This document shows positions 9,489 to 19,434 of a stretch of 34,105 nt of DNA, piece after piece. Location: positions 1 through 34,105 of the forward strand of contig JAGFNK010000551.1 of NCBI GenBank assembly GCA_025769875.1, in the 5' to 3' direction. Numbering within the stretch: position 1 is the first letter of the stretch; the number at the start of each line of letters is the position of its first letter. The position numbers and the translations under genes are program-made. The notes beneath the pieces are model-generated. The model searched no databases and had not been told where the DNA came from. It saw only the letters and a program-made list of their open reading frames with translations. The DNA comes from Russula earlei. Its lineage: Eukaryota > Basidiomycota > Agaricomycetes > Russulales > Russulaceae.

Positions 9489-9960
9489 TGCTTGGAGGCG
9501 ACTCCGAGTCTGTTGCCTGCTCCCCCTCTCTTCGACAACTTGGGGTACATTCCCTTCATGATCTCCGAAAAGTGCCCGAACTTCTTTACCTCGTCTGATT
9601 TCAACAAGCCAATCAAACTTTCTGCAAAGTCCTTGTGGGCTTTCCGCGTCGCCACATGCTTGTTCTCGGCCACATCTCGGCTGACGTTGAGGCACTTAGG
9701 CGGCCGGTTTTTGCGGTGCCGGACCAGCGAGTCGCCGCACGCAAAGTAATCCCCGCACGAGTCGCAGAAGGAGATGCTGCGAGGATGCGCCTCCGCGGTG
9801 TCGGAGTGCCTCTTCTAGTCTTCCCAATTCGAAAAATCGGCGTCGGGGCAGAGCTGGCATTTGAGTGCGTGGATAGCCCCGCGTGCCCAGTTGGCCGACG
9901 TAGCCTCGAGCATCGACCTATGCCTCTCGTTGAGCCGATTTTGAGATTCGGAACGGATAA
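9489..9960 (-). pseudogene. Decayed C2H2-type zinc-finger protein gene
   Basis: Read on the minus strand, a frame encodes two finger-like units: CQLCPDADFSNWED, then KRHSDTAEAHP, then CDSCGDYFACGDSLVRHR. A charged helical stretch follows (ENKHVATRKAHKDFAESL) and ends near KLSKRGG. A TAG at 9817-9815 interrupts the first unit exactly where an aromatic residue is expected before KRHSD, in the same frame as the rest, so it is a nonsense change rather than a frameshift. The coding resemblance stops at about 9490, where the palindrome arm begins, so the 3-prime end was probably removed by that rearrangement. The family occurs as hypothetical proteins in mushrooms and its function is unknown. Confidence 0.5.
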
Positions 9961-10500
9961 CTCTCCGCCGCCTCTAGCTCCCCGTCGTTAGCGCTACTAG
10001 CTTCTTGTTGCTGCACCATGCCGCCTGTTGTACTCATTAATTCCTGCTGGACATTTGGCCCCCGCAGGAACTGGCAAAGTCCTTGCACGTTCGGGGTCGC
10101 GAGCCTCCCCGCTCCACGTCCCACAACCTCGGATTTGCTATTTTTTCTGTAAAGGGTCCTACCGGCAGGTTTATAATGAATACTATTTGTGGACTGTCCT
10201 GCATCCAAGACCCTGATTGTAGTGGCCGTCTTGGTCTCGCTCTTCTGGCGCATGTGTCGTTCACGGCTGTTATTCGCCTTTGAGCTTGCATCTTCGAGGG
10301 CATCGTCCGTCTCGACGTCGTTTGCCAAGGAGGATATGCGGCGCCACAATTCATCTCCCCCTGATGCACGCGTACTTTTTGCGGTAGGTCATAGGGGAGT
10401 ATCTCCTGGTGGCGTGCACTCGATCTGTGAGAGTTTGCGTGTTCTCTTTTGGTTTATTCAGTTCACCGTTGCCTTGGTGCTGTGCAGGCCCCCTCGGATG
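9961..10500. other. No convincing gene
   Basis: Several open frames overlap on both strands but none resembles a known family. The minus-strand frame 10349-9918 might be the upstream part of the zinc-finger pseudogene, but this cannot be shown. Confidence 0.35.
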
Positions 10501-11039
10501 GAATGCAGAAACATCATCTGGAAATTAATCCACACGGCGCCGGGTTCTTTGGATGAGGACATGCGCATCTCGATCCACCAGAGATATGGAAGAGCCATGC
10601 TCAACTTGACACGTATACCCGCGTCCTTGGAGGACGCGTCTCACGCAGACCAGGACCAGGACAGTTCCGCCGGGGTGTGAGGCACGGCAAAGACTCAAGC
10701 TCAGACACGGCGGAGGCGTCAGCGCTGTCAGACCCTGCTGCGTCAACGTCGACGTCGACCGCGGCGGCCACACCCACTGGAGGGCCAGAAGCTGAAGGTG
10801 AAATGGCAGCCGCAGCACCGAGCGGCAGTGGCTGCATTGCCAGCTTCATCCACGCCACGCTCTGCACTGCCGCATTCCTGCTTGTCATTCCGTCCGGGGC
10901 GCTTGTTGTGTGGTACGCGAAGCTCACGGGTAGGGGCTTCGATGATGTAGGCAAAATACTCTTGTTTTGCCATCCCATCAATCTGCGGCATCTGTGCCAT
11001 CTGTTCCGGCTCATCCCCGTAGCAGGGGCCATGCAGTAA
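10501..11039 (+). pseudogene. DOMON / cytochrome b561-like remnant
   Basis: Two abutting plus-strand frames resemble the junction of a DOMON domain and a cytochrome b561 membrane domain. The first ends with IIWKLIHTAPG, SISIHQRYG-like spacing (ISIHQRYGRAMLNLTR) and an acidic/Ser linker. The second (10677-11039) continues with a Ser/Ala/Thr-rich linker. One strong membrane segment follows, from IHATLCTAAFLLV to ALVVWYAKL, where the His would be a heme-ligand candidate in the family. The N-terminal DOMON core and the remaining b561 helices are not seen. A hydrophobic frame at 11281-11452 could be a distant part. The likely reading is a truncated, decayed gene, and the family call is tentative. 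Confidence 0.35.
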
Positions 11040-11452
11040 AAGAACAAGCCAAGCCTTGGAAACTATCTGCGCTCGCATCGCAAATGAGGGACTCTGCGGC
11101 CTAATGCTCAAGAGCATATGCCCCGCGTGTCGGACGCCCTAGTCATGCTCGTATGGCCTGCACGAGGCCGCAGCATGGGAGCACAGTTCCTCACATTCGT
11201 TTCCTCAGTTCTCCACAATGTTTGTCATTCTTGCTGTTTATCGCTGCTCCCCGCACTGACAAGTGGGTCACAGGCAGGTTGCCCTTCACGGTGTCCATCA
11301 TGACTGCCATTGCCCTGGCCTCCGGGAATATTTACTGCGTTGGATGGTCATTCACTTTTTCCCTCAAGCGTAGAGCGAACCTGCTCATGTGTTCCATAAC
11401 CTTTGCCCTAGTATCGTTACTCATAGTGGGATACTTTGTAGAGGCATTGTAA

Positions 11453-11704
11453 ATCGGTGATAGTACCGCGTGACATTGTTCACAGTTAACAAGGGAAGTG
11501 AGCATGAGTGTGCGCTCGGAAGAAACGTCAACGGATGAGTGTTCCACACAACGAGAACTGTGTTCTGCATCGGGTTCAAAAGATGAGATCTGAGTAATGG
11601 TACAGCAACAAAGGTGCTTGGATGCAGGTAATAACAATCGCACAGAAGGAAAATGATATCAGATGCTAATTACATGGGGAGCATTAAGAACTCATCAATC
11701 CTGC
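11453..11704. other. Spacer, no gene seen
   Basis: Short stretch between the b561-like remnant and the F-box 3-prime half. Nothing recognisable. Confidence 0.5.
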
Positions 11705-12505
11705 CTAGGTCCTATCCCAACGATGGACAGCCACAGGGTGACCAGAGAGTTTTCGCGCAGCGACGAACCCTTCAATATGTTTCGGAACTGATTCCAATGG
11801 CTCGAGGCCCCCCAAGAAAATGTTCTGGAGCGCGGGTAAGACTTCTGTTACTCTTTCTCCCGCGAGCTCTTCCAGCGCTTGGCAGACATGTTGCGCAACT
11901 TGATGAGTTAGGCGCAGATCCTCCATAGCGGTGAACGGGGCCAGGAGTTCCAGCCATCGAGTGGTCTCCATGTCATCTTTCCAGTGTGATCGAGGAGCAT
12001 AATCCGTGATGTTGAGCTGTACCAAAGTGGAGAGAAAGGGAAAGGATGAGCTGCAAACCTGGGCCAGCGATGCAAGCTGACAATCCAACTCTCTGCAGCT
12101 GATTTCTAACAAAAACTCCCAAGGCTGATGTGTGGCTGTGGAAGTTGTGAATCGAATTGCACGTTCAGAAGTGTGCACGATTGCTCTGTCACATGAATTG
12201 AACGATTCTACTTGACTGATCAACCGGTGGAGTTGTGGGAGGACAAAGTCGATGTCCATGAAGAATGTTACGTAGAGTATGGTGAGAAGGGGGGCCTCGA
12301 TTTGGGCCAACAGGTCCTCCAAGTACTCGTGAACGCCGCGGAACGCAAGATAAGTGAGAGCGGGGAGGACAGAGCGTGTGAGCGGAGGTCGACTTGCCGG
12401 ATATAGACGGGATTCGAATCCAAGGCGAAGGGTTTCAAGTCTGGACAGAACCGACAGGGCGGTGACCAAATCCTGAGACGGGAGATAAAGGGATATATTT
12501 GAGAT
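11705..12505 (-). pseudogene. F-box gene, 3-prime half (C-terminal leucine-rich part)
   Basis: The frame 12529-11705 from about SLYLPSQDLVTALSVLSRLE to the end VAVHRWDRT encodes the Leu-rich C-terminal half of a mushroom F-box protein. It includes LPALTYLAFRGVHEYLEDLL and LLTILYVTFF, typical of that family. Its apparent Met at 12529 lies in retrotransposon-derived sequence. The matching N-terminal half lies at 18777-17966 on the same strand. The two are separated by the copia element and resume in the same reading sense (left ends ...GYI, right resumes ...SLYLPSQ). F-box proteins recruit substrates to SCF ubiquitin ligases. This locus is disrupted. Confidence 0.75.
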
Positions 12506-12613
12506 AATGTTGTACGTGTGTTCTAACATATCTTATATACGACAGTATGGAATGTATGAAGTAAGGATAGCATGATGTCAGGTATTGTAGTATGATGTCA
12601 CCAAGATCTAATA
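12506..12613 (-). repeat. Candidate 3-prime LTR of the copia element
   Basis: On the minus strand the sequence after the polypurine tract starts TATTAGATCTTGG and ends about CATTATCTCA, just before F-box coding sequence resumes. It contains TCGTATATAAG, a TATA-like box. A short LTR of about 110 bp is plausible, but no second LTR copy was found to confirm the borders. Confidence 0.45.
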
Positions 12614-12624
12614 CTCCCCCTCAA
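12614..12624 (-). other. Polypurine tract of the copia element
   Basis: TTGAGGGGGAG on the minus strand lies 44 bp past the pol stop codon. It is the usual position and sequence of the copia plus-strand primer. Confidence 0.7.
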
Positions 12625-12667
12625 CGTCGGAGGGTGAGAACCCTTAAGACGGTGCATTTTCGCAACG

Positions 12668-14735
12668 TCAAGTCTGTTCCCCGTGGAGACCAAGGAGTAG
12701 GCGTAAACGAGTGAAGTCCGGTCGACAAAGAGGTTTGGTGAAGATGTCGGCGATGTTGTCTTTGGTCGGGACTCGAGCAATGGAGATGTCGCCTGCGAGT
12801 ACCTGTTCTCTGACATAATGGTATTTGACGCGAATGTGTTTCACATGTGAATGCCACACATGATCTTCGGCAAGTTTAGATGCTGCGTCATTATCGCAGT
12901 AGATGGTTGTGGGGGTAGACTGGGTGAATTGAGTTTGGGAGAGGACCTGCCGTAGGAAGATCGCCTCGTGGGCTGCGTTGTGCAACGCAATGTACTCCGC
13001 GTAACAGGAGCTGTCAGCGACCGTCCGTTGTTTCCGTGAGGACCAAGATATGCAACCTGAACCTAGATGGAAGCAATACCCAGCGGTAGACCGACTAGTG
13101 TCCACGCAGTTCGCGAAGTCTGAGTCAGAGTGACCGACCAGGGTGATGGGATGCGAGCCACCCAGCGTGAGCGACAATGTTCGTGTTCCCTTAAGGTAAC
13201 GAAGGACGCGGATGGCGGCAGACCAATGGTCTAGGTTGTAGCAGTCCATGAAGGAGGCCAGTTTGGATACAGCGAAGGCAATGTCGGGACGAGTGGCGTT
13301 CGCGATGTAGATCAGGTTGCCAATGAGCGCGGGGTATGGGGTGTTGTTACGCCAGGTGAGGATGTCTGGGGTAATGGGTACAGATTTGTCACTGCGTTGG
13401 AGGCGGAGCCCGGGGATCATAGGGAGGTCCACTGGGTGAGCGTTGGATTGCCCGAATTGGTGTACGACGCGGTCAATGAAGGCGGACTGGCAGAGTGAGA
13501 TAGATTTAGCGGCGTGGTTGCGAGTAATAGCAATGCCGAGGGCGAATTTGATGGGGCCAAGGTCCGAGATTTCCCAGCGCGAGCGCAGTAAGGCTTTGAA
13601 CACGTCGTGTTCGGATTCAGAGGAAGCAATGGAGATGATGTCGTCGACGTGGACGACAAAGATGATTGTACCCGATGGAGTCCGACGGGAATAGACACAC
13701 CACTCACAAGGCAGACGTTTGAACCCCCAATCCTCCGCCGCTTTGTTGAATGTCTGATTCCAAATTCTGCTCGCTTGCTTCATGCCATAAATGCCCTTCA
13801 TTAGTTTCATGACCCAGTTTTTCTTTCCCGGGGCTTCGAAACCAGATGGTTGTTCCATGAACATGATCTCGTCAGGTGGTAGAACACCGTGGAGGAAAGC
13901 GGTTTTTATGTCGAATTGTTGGATGTCCCAGGCAAGGGAAGCGGCAATATGAAGGAGCATGCGAAGTGATTCAGGACGTGCTGTGGGGGCTGTTGTCTTT
14001 GTGTAGTCCAGGCCGTATTGCTGCGCATAACCTTTAGCAACATAGCGGACCTTGTAACGAGTGATGTTGCCAAGGTTGTCGCGTTTACGTTTGCAAACGA
14101 GTTTGCCACGGAGCGGGCGGAGGTGTGAAGGCACCTCGGAGCGTGGGACCAGGACGAAAACTTGGAGGTCTTCCAAGCTTTTAATTTCATCTCGAGCGCC
14201 GGCAATCCAGAGCTCGCGCTCCGGTGAGGAGAGGGCGTCAGACCAAGAAGGTTCGTCGTCTAGTATAGTGTCCACAGTCCCATCGTGGATGGAGGCGAAA
14301 GCATGGGGCAGTGTATGAAAGGAATCGTCGATGGTGAGGGGAAATAGTGTGTGTGTATCACGAAAACGAGAATATTCGGAGAGGAAGGAATATAGTAGGG
14401 TGTCAGTAGGCAAAGGATGTGTAGGCGATGATATCTGGGTCGGTACGGTATTGTACGTATGGGAAGGTTCATTAAGCAAAGGAATCGGGTCTGTATGAAA
14501 ATCCTGGAGAGAGCAGGCAAGGGTTGTATCGCTGGGCGGTTTCTGACGAGAAGGGCGGTCAAGCCCGTCGTTAGTGAGCGTGCGAGACGTGGGTGCCGGA
14601 ATGCGACTAGAACGACGGACGGAAGGAGCGGCGCTGTGGGTGTTACGTGTAGTTGAAGTTACAGTCACATTTGGGGTAGAGGAAGAGGGGCAGGGAATGG
14701 TAGAATAAGGTGTAAGGGACGAGTGCTGGAGGGGG
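12668..14735 (-). CDS. Ty1/copia Pol, reverse transcriptase and RNase H part
   Basis: The frame 14668-12668 encodes the copia RT: VPRSEVPSHLRPLRGKLVCK at the start, KVRYVAKGYAQ, FDIKTAFLHGVL, and the catalytic box VVHVDDII (HVDD in place of the usual YVDD). RNase H follows (GHSDSDFANC, then HIRVKYHYVREQV) and ends IFTKPLCRPDF. It copies element RNA into DNA inside virus-like particles. It is not an independent gene. Its frame joins the upstream gag-pol frame at a run of eight C on the coding strand (G run 14731-14738), where one base too many shifts the phase. The real open part therefore starts at about 14735, upstream of the first Met at 14668. Confidence 0.9.
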
Positions 14736-17705
14736 GGGTGGTGGTTCTAAGGTACTACGTTGCGGAGATGATGCTGAAGTTGGTAAGGTATGTGCCGTGT
14801 TATTGGACGTAAAGGGGTGGTGAGGAAGGGAAGCGTTATCAGTCATGGAAGAGGAAGAGTGATCGGACGGGTCATGGACGGGGGGAGATGTGCGATCGGA
14901 CGGTAATGTAATATGAGGTAAAGGGTGGGGAGCGGGTGGAGATAGTGTAAGAACCGGTATAGATGAAGGAAGTGGAAATGTGGTGGGAGTAGTTTTGTCG
15001 GGTTTGTCGTTGTTTGTTGAGGGATTGGCGTTCGAAAGGGGGAAACGGAAGTCGGCGTGTACAGAGGATCTGGAAGGGGGGGGGTGTTGCCCAGTTGAGG
15101 TTGCTTGAGGGGCGGGTTGTAGTTGCATGGGAATTTCATCCCAGGACGGTGCCTTATCGTTAATCAGTATTTCATTCGGATAAAGGGAAGACGCAGTAGC
15201 GTCGAGGTGCTCAATAAAGGTAACATGGAAGGAATTGAATACGCGATTTGTATACCTGTCCCAAAGGCGATATGCCTTGGCGTTTGGAGCATATCCGATG
15301 AGAGTGCACTCAGTGGAGCGCTGAAGGATTTTAGCTTGTTTCCCTGGGATCAGTGCGAAACAGCGGGAGCCGATCTCACGCAGGTGTGAAATGGAAGGCT
15401 TGCGACCAAACCAACTTTCGAAAGGTGTTTTACCATTAAGGGTTTTGGATGCAGTAAGGGTGGTGAGGTAAGTTGCGGTAGCGTTAAACTCATCCCAAAA
15501 ATTAGGGGGCGCAGCACAAGCGAGGCGCATGCTGCGAGCTTTGTTCATTATCGTACGATGAAGGCGTTCAGCCCTTCCATTTTGGAGGGAAGTGTAAGGG
15601 GCGGTTTTAAGGTGCTGAATGCCCAGGCGAGAGCACCATGCGGAGAAGTGGTTGGAGACGAGTTCCCCGTTGTCTGAGATGATGTACGTCACACGGAGGT
15701 TGGATTGATTTTCAACTGCGCGCCGCCATTCATCGAGTTTTGCAGCGGCGGCGTCTTTTGTTGGAAGCGGAATTGTCCATACGTAACTGGAGTAATCATC
15801 GATTATATTCATGGAGTATCGACAACCGGAACGTGACAAAATGGACATTGGCCCTGTGAGGTCAACATGAATGCGTTCGAGGCAGCGGGTTGCTTTAGGG
15901 CCTTCACGTGTTTTTGGCACAGGGGAATGAGTCTGTTTTCCAAGAATGCAGTGTTGGCATTTTGGCGGCAAGTGCGACAAGTTAATGGTCATACCATCGA
16001 CGCAGTGCGACTGCGCCATGTCCAGGACCGTGCGAAAATTGCAGTGTCCAAGACGCCTGTGCCATGTGTCGATATCGGGGATCCGATGGGAAACGAGTGC
16101 GCGATGCGCCTTTAGGGTGTTGATTTCATACAGATTGTGTCTGGGTGAAAGGATGCCGGAGAAAACAGTGACACCTGCTTTGTCAGTTACCCAGCAGCGG
16201 TTGCAGTCGAAATGCGTGGTGTAATTCCCAGCGCGGTTTAACGATACGATGGAAAGTAAACGGACGGCAGCGTTTGGGATGTATAAAACGTTATTGAGGC
16301 GCACAACAGTGTTACCATCCGTCTCAAATTCAACGGCTCCAACGCCTGTGGCGTGGACTTGCGATCCGCCAAGTCCGGTGACGGGGCGTGGGGGTGTTGG
16401 TTGCAATGAGACGAAGTCCGAGTAGCAAGGAGAAATATGGCATGTAGCGCCCGTGTCAAGAATAAAAGGAATTTGGGTGAGGACCGGAGGTTTAGAGTTG
16501 ATTGACGTGGGAACTGAAACAGAGGAAGTCGTGTTTGCAATAGTGTGGAGAGACCAATCAATAGATGTGGTCTGCGTAGTGGGGGTTTCGATGGCAACGA
16601 AGGTGTGGTACTCGAAATCATCGCCAGTCGAAAGGGGAAGGGGGTCGGGGTTCGTCGAAGTAGAGGGATAGTAAGAGATGCCATTGATGGTGACGGAGGG
16701 CAAATCGGTACCCGAGGAAGGAGCGGAATCGTCGGCGGGGGAAGCGAGGTGTGCCGCATGCGCAATTGGTCGATTTCTGGAGTCGTTCGTCTTTGAGAAG
16801 AAGAGCCGCTGGGCTGCCCTTGCTTCTTCGACAGAGCGTCCAGCCATTTTTCCGTCAGGGCTTATGCAGAAATTAGTGAGATGTCCCTCCTTTTTGCAAT
16901 GGGTACAGTACGCCCGTTTCCGTGTAGTGGCAGCGGGGAAAGCGGAAGCGGCAGGTAATGGCGTAACGGCTGTGGGGAGAGTGGAAGGGGATATCCCATT
17001 TTGCGCGTGCCGCTTTTTGATAAGGGCGTCTTCACTCCGGATGCGTTGGATAATGGTAGCTGAGGAAAAATGGGGTTCGACAGAGAGAGATTGAATCTGA
17101 GATTGTAGGTAGTGAAAGTTGTCACCGAGGGAATTGAGTATGAAGACGGAGAGGAGTTTGTCGGTGTCAATGGGACCCATGTTTGCGATCTGCTTGTGCA
17201 GGCGACAGATTTCGGAGAGAGTGGAAAGCAGGGGGCCGTCTGGGAGGAAACGTATATCGAGAACATTCTTGATAGCGAGCATCTGGGCGTACAAACCGAG
17301 TTTTTCATGTCGCTCTTTAAGGGCTTCGAAGATCTCGTGGGAAGTTGCATTAGTGACTTTTTCATTCAAGAACTCATACTCAATGGTGTCAATGTGGCGT
17401 AAAATGAATGAGCGCAAGGAATCGTCGTTATTACGCCAAATCCAATGCGCTTTCGACTGAGTCTGGGCGTCTGGGCGTGGCAACGAACCTTCGAGCCATT
17501 GCCGAAAACCTTGACCTTGTACCGCGAGGTCCAGTCGTTTGCTCCACTCTGACCAGTTAGATTTATCAAGGTCGAGAGTGAGATCTGCAGGCCATGTGTT
17601 ATCAGACATGAATCGCTCTGCGAGGGTGATTTCTACATTAACCGGGTTGTCACTGGGGAGTGGGGTGGAAGAAGGAGTGATGGGAACAGGGACGGTCGTG
17701 CTCAT
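14735..17705 (-). CDS. Ty1/copia Gag-protease-integrase part of the polyprotein
   Basis: Starts MSTTVPVPIT at 17705. In order it carries: a copia Gag region (residues about 40-230, with WSEWSKRLDLAVQGQG and VLDIRFLPDG); a CCHC zinc knuckle YCTHCKKEGHLTNFC (about 270); an aspartic protease active site FILDTGATCHI; a GAG-pre-integrase HH-CC-like region (WHRRLGH, then CQHCILGKQ); and the integrase core with HVDLTGPM, IISDNGELVS and NGRAERLHRT giving the D-D-E triad. A Pro/Ser/Thr-rich linker follows. The in-frame stop at 14643 is reached only because of the C8 run near 14731-14738. One C fewer would join it to the RT frame. Confidence 0.9.
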
Positions 17706-17734
17706 AATTAAAAATATCTCGAGAATGATGGTAT

Positions 17735-17968
17735 TGAGAATGGAAAAATGATGATTGACAAGAGGGAGACTGTGTTGACAGGGACAATTGACAGTGATGT
17801 GTGACAGTGACGGAGACGCAGTGATGGGTAAAAAGAGTTGACGATTGACAAAAGGGAGACTGTGTTAAAATTGATTGACAAAAGGGAGACTGCGTTGACA
17901 GGGACAATTGACAGTGAAGACACTGACGGAGACGATGTTAAAAGAGTTGACGATTGACAAAAGGGGAC
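17735..17968 (-). repeat. Imperfect tandem repeat replacing the expected 5-prime LTR
   Basis: About two units of 109-120 bp. GAGTTGACGATTGACAAAAG recurs at 17835 and 17944, and TTGACAGGGACAATTGACAG recurs at about 17775 and 17895. The heptamer ATTGACA recurs many times. The array lies between the F-box 5-prime half and the gag start codon. Confidence 0.8.
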
Positions 17969-18777
17969 AGATGTAACCGAGATCGGGAATATTAAAAAGG
18001 TCAAGAAGGGCAAGTTGATTGGAGGAGAAAAGTACTTTAGAAATTCCTGGAAACGGACAATTGCGCAACCTGAGTTCTCGCAGAAGTGGGGCGGATCCGC
18101 CCAAGAACGAATCCGGAAGGGGCGTCACAGTGGTTGTTGTTGTTTCTGCCCAAAACACCAGAAATGTCAGCTCCGGGAATGGTTTCTGCATCGCCGCTGA
18201 GAATCTTTCCCATTCTGATGTTGGAATGTCGGGCAAGTCGATTTGACATATGCGATGGTGGTCCTCCGACTCGAGGGCACCAGCTAGGTATCCCCAGGAG
18301 CTCGAGAAGTTGAAAAGACGTCTTATCGCCACAGGCAAGACTGGCCAGACGTCCAGCATCTCTGATATCGGTCTCTGTCCTGTGTACTCAAGTCGCAGGT
18401 TCAGGCGACGTGGAGATGCAAACACGACATGTCGCCATCTTTGACATACATGGACCAGTGTATGCCATTCGTTCGTCCAATTGCCCCAGTAACTTGTATC
18501 CACGATCACACAGAAATGGAATATTTCCACTAGGACATCATCGGGGAGCGTGTTGATTGTCACTGGGTCTAGAATCGACTGGTCAGTGGTCGTTATGAAC
18601 ACTGAGCAAAAACGACACACCCTGGCGATGTTCACAAGGACTGGCTTCCGACGACGTTTGTGAGGAACCACCAATCGCGGTCGACGAGCGGGTGGCACAA
18701 GGCAAAAATGACTGGTCGAAGCCAGTTGAGTAATGAGACGTGATAACGGATTTATGAAGCTTACTCACTTCAGACAT
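17966..18777 (-). pseudogene. F-box gene, 5-prime half (F-box domain)
   Basis: ATG at 18777 encodes only three codons (MSE) before a GTGAGT donor. A 190-nt intron ends CACTGACCAG at 18579, and exon 2 opens SILDPVTINTLPDDVLVEIF, the F-box itself. After it come WRHVVFASPRRLNLRLEY and Leu-rich sequence up to LLDLFNIPDLGYI. There the reading enters the tandem repeats of the copia insertion and runs out of homology. The 3-prime half is at 12505-11705. In the family the box binds Skp1 and the Leu-rich part binds a substrate. The insertion separates the two. Any transcript would encode a truncated F-box protein with a junk tail. Confidence 0.75.
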
Positions 18778-18778
18778 G

Positions 18779-18956
18779 GTCACGGTGACACTTGCTCGAC
18801 GTACAGGCGAAAGTTCACCAGTGAGGATGTGAGTAGCGTCCTGGGAGAAAGCTGATCGTCTGGATTTACCCACGAGCCAGCGGCATAAGTGCGATGAAGA
18901 GCGCCCGTCGCCCACGGCTTGTACATGGTTTACACTGCCGTTGGCCTCGTGAGGCA
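18779..18956. other. Spacer upstream of the F-box gene, no gene seen
   Basis: Presumed promoter side of the disrupted F-box gene. No clear TATA box or other element is recognised. Confidence 0.4.
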
Positions 18957-19040
18957 CATATGTATGTCAAAGATGGCGACATGTCGTGTTTGCATCGCCA
19001 CTTCGCCTGAACCTGCGACTGATGTACACAAGAAAAAGGC
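18957..19040 (+). pseudogene. Second F-box gene fragment, opposite orientation
   Basis: In plus orientation the codons read CQRWRHVVFASPLRLNLRL, the same post-F-box segment found in the disrupted gene. The DNA is nearly identical to the reverse complement of 18389-18447 over about 58 bp. Weak resemblance continues a little further (MYTRKRP against the expected EYTGQRP). It is a scrap of a paralogous gene or a local inverted duplication, facing away from the first. Confidence 0.7.
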
Positions 19041-19233
19041 CCTCAAAATACCTCAACATAATATTCAGCTCCATGAACCTTTATCCTGTCCTCCCACGAC
19101 CACAGCTTTGACAGTTAATCAATCACACAGAATGGTTCAAGAGATGCGACAGAGCAACAGTGGTTACTGGTGATCGTGCAATTATTCACTCTATTCGACA
19201 CACGTAGAACGTGAGTCCGTGTAGCCGTCAGTG
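19041..19233. other. No gene seen
   Basis: Short spacer between the F-box scrap and the inverted repeat. Nothing recognised. Confidence 0.5.
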
Positions 19234-19434
19234 GTTTCAAAAAAGACAAACAAGAACAGGATGTTCTTTTCCGAAAATGAGAAAAGGCAGCTGGTACGTC
19301 ACGATACCTGCACTGATGGTAAATTCTCATCCGACTCTCAGGTCGAGAGACCTTATTGCGCATGTGCGTGCAGGCATGTGAAATGCATGCATCTTTCCCG
19401 CGACACACCGTCGCATTCGGACCCGGCAGCTTGA
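19234..19434 (-). repeat. Right copy of the inverted repeat pair (partner 1-182)
   Basis: Reverse complement of the sequence at 1-182 with a few indels (left copy is shorter around GCATGACGCACATG). Similarity starts at TTTCAAAAAA and ends near CCCGGCAG. The pair brackets the MULE, the A/B palindrome and the copia-split F-box gene. Confidence 0.85.

Larger units (their letters stand above)
12506..17968 (-). mobile_element. Ty1/copia LTR retrotransposon inserted in an F-box gene
   Basis: A nearly complete copia element in minus orientation: gag-protease-integrase frame, RT-RNase H frame, polypurine tract and a candidate 3-prime LTR. The 5-prime side lacks a recognisable LTR. In its place is a 234-bp tandem-repeat region (17735-17968) directly next to F-box coding sequence. 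Apart from the homopolymer frameshift the coding part is open for over 5 kb, so the insertion is young. Exact ends and the 5-bp target duplication could not be fixed. Candidate flanks read ACATC on the left and ATATC on the right, which differ by one base. Confidence 0.85.

Noticed and set aside
12405..12422. GGATTCGAATCC, similar to a tRNA T-arm
   Set aside because: No acceptor, D or anticodon arms could be folded around it, and it lies within F-box coding sequence (codons for LGFES).
14725..14745. Programmed ribosomal frameshift in the copia element
   Set aside because: Simple loss of one base in a C8 run explains both frames. No slippery heptamer with stable downstream structure was recognised.
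17735..17968. CRISPR-like array
   Set aside because: Only two long imperfect units with no regular repeat-spacer pattern, in a eukaryotic genome.
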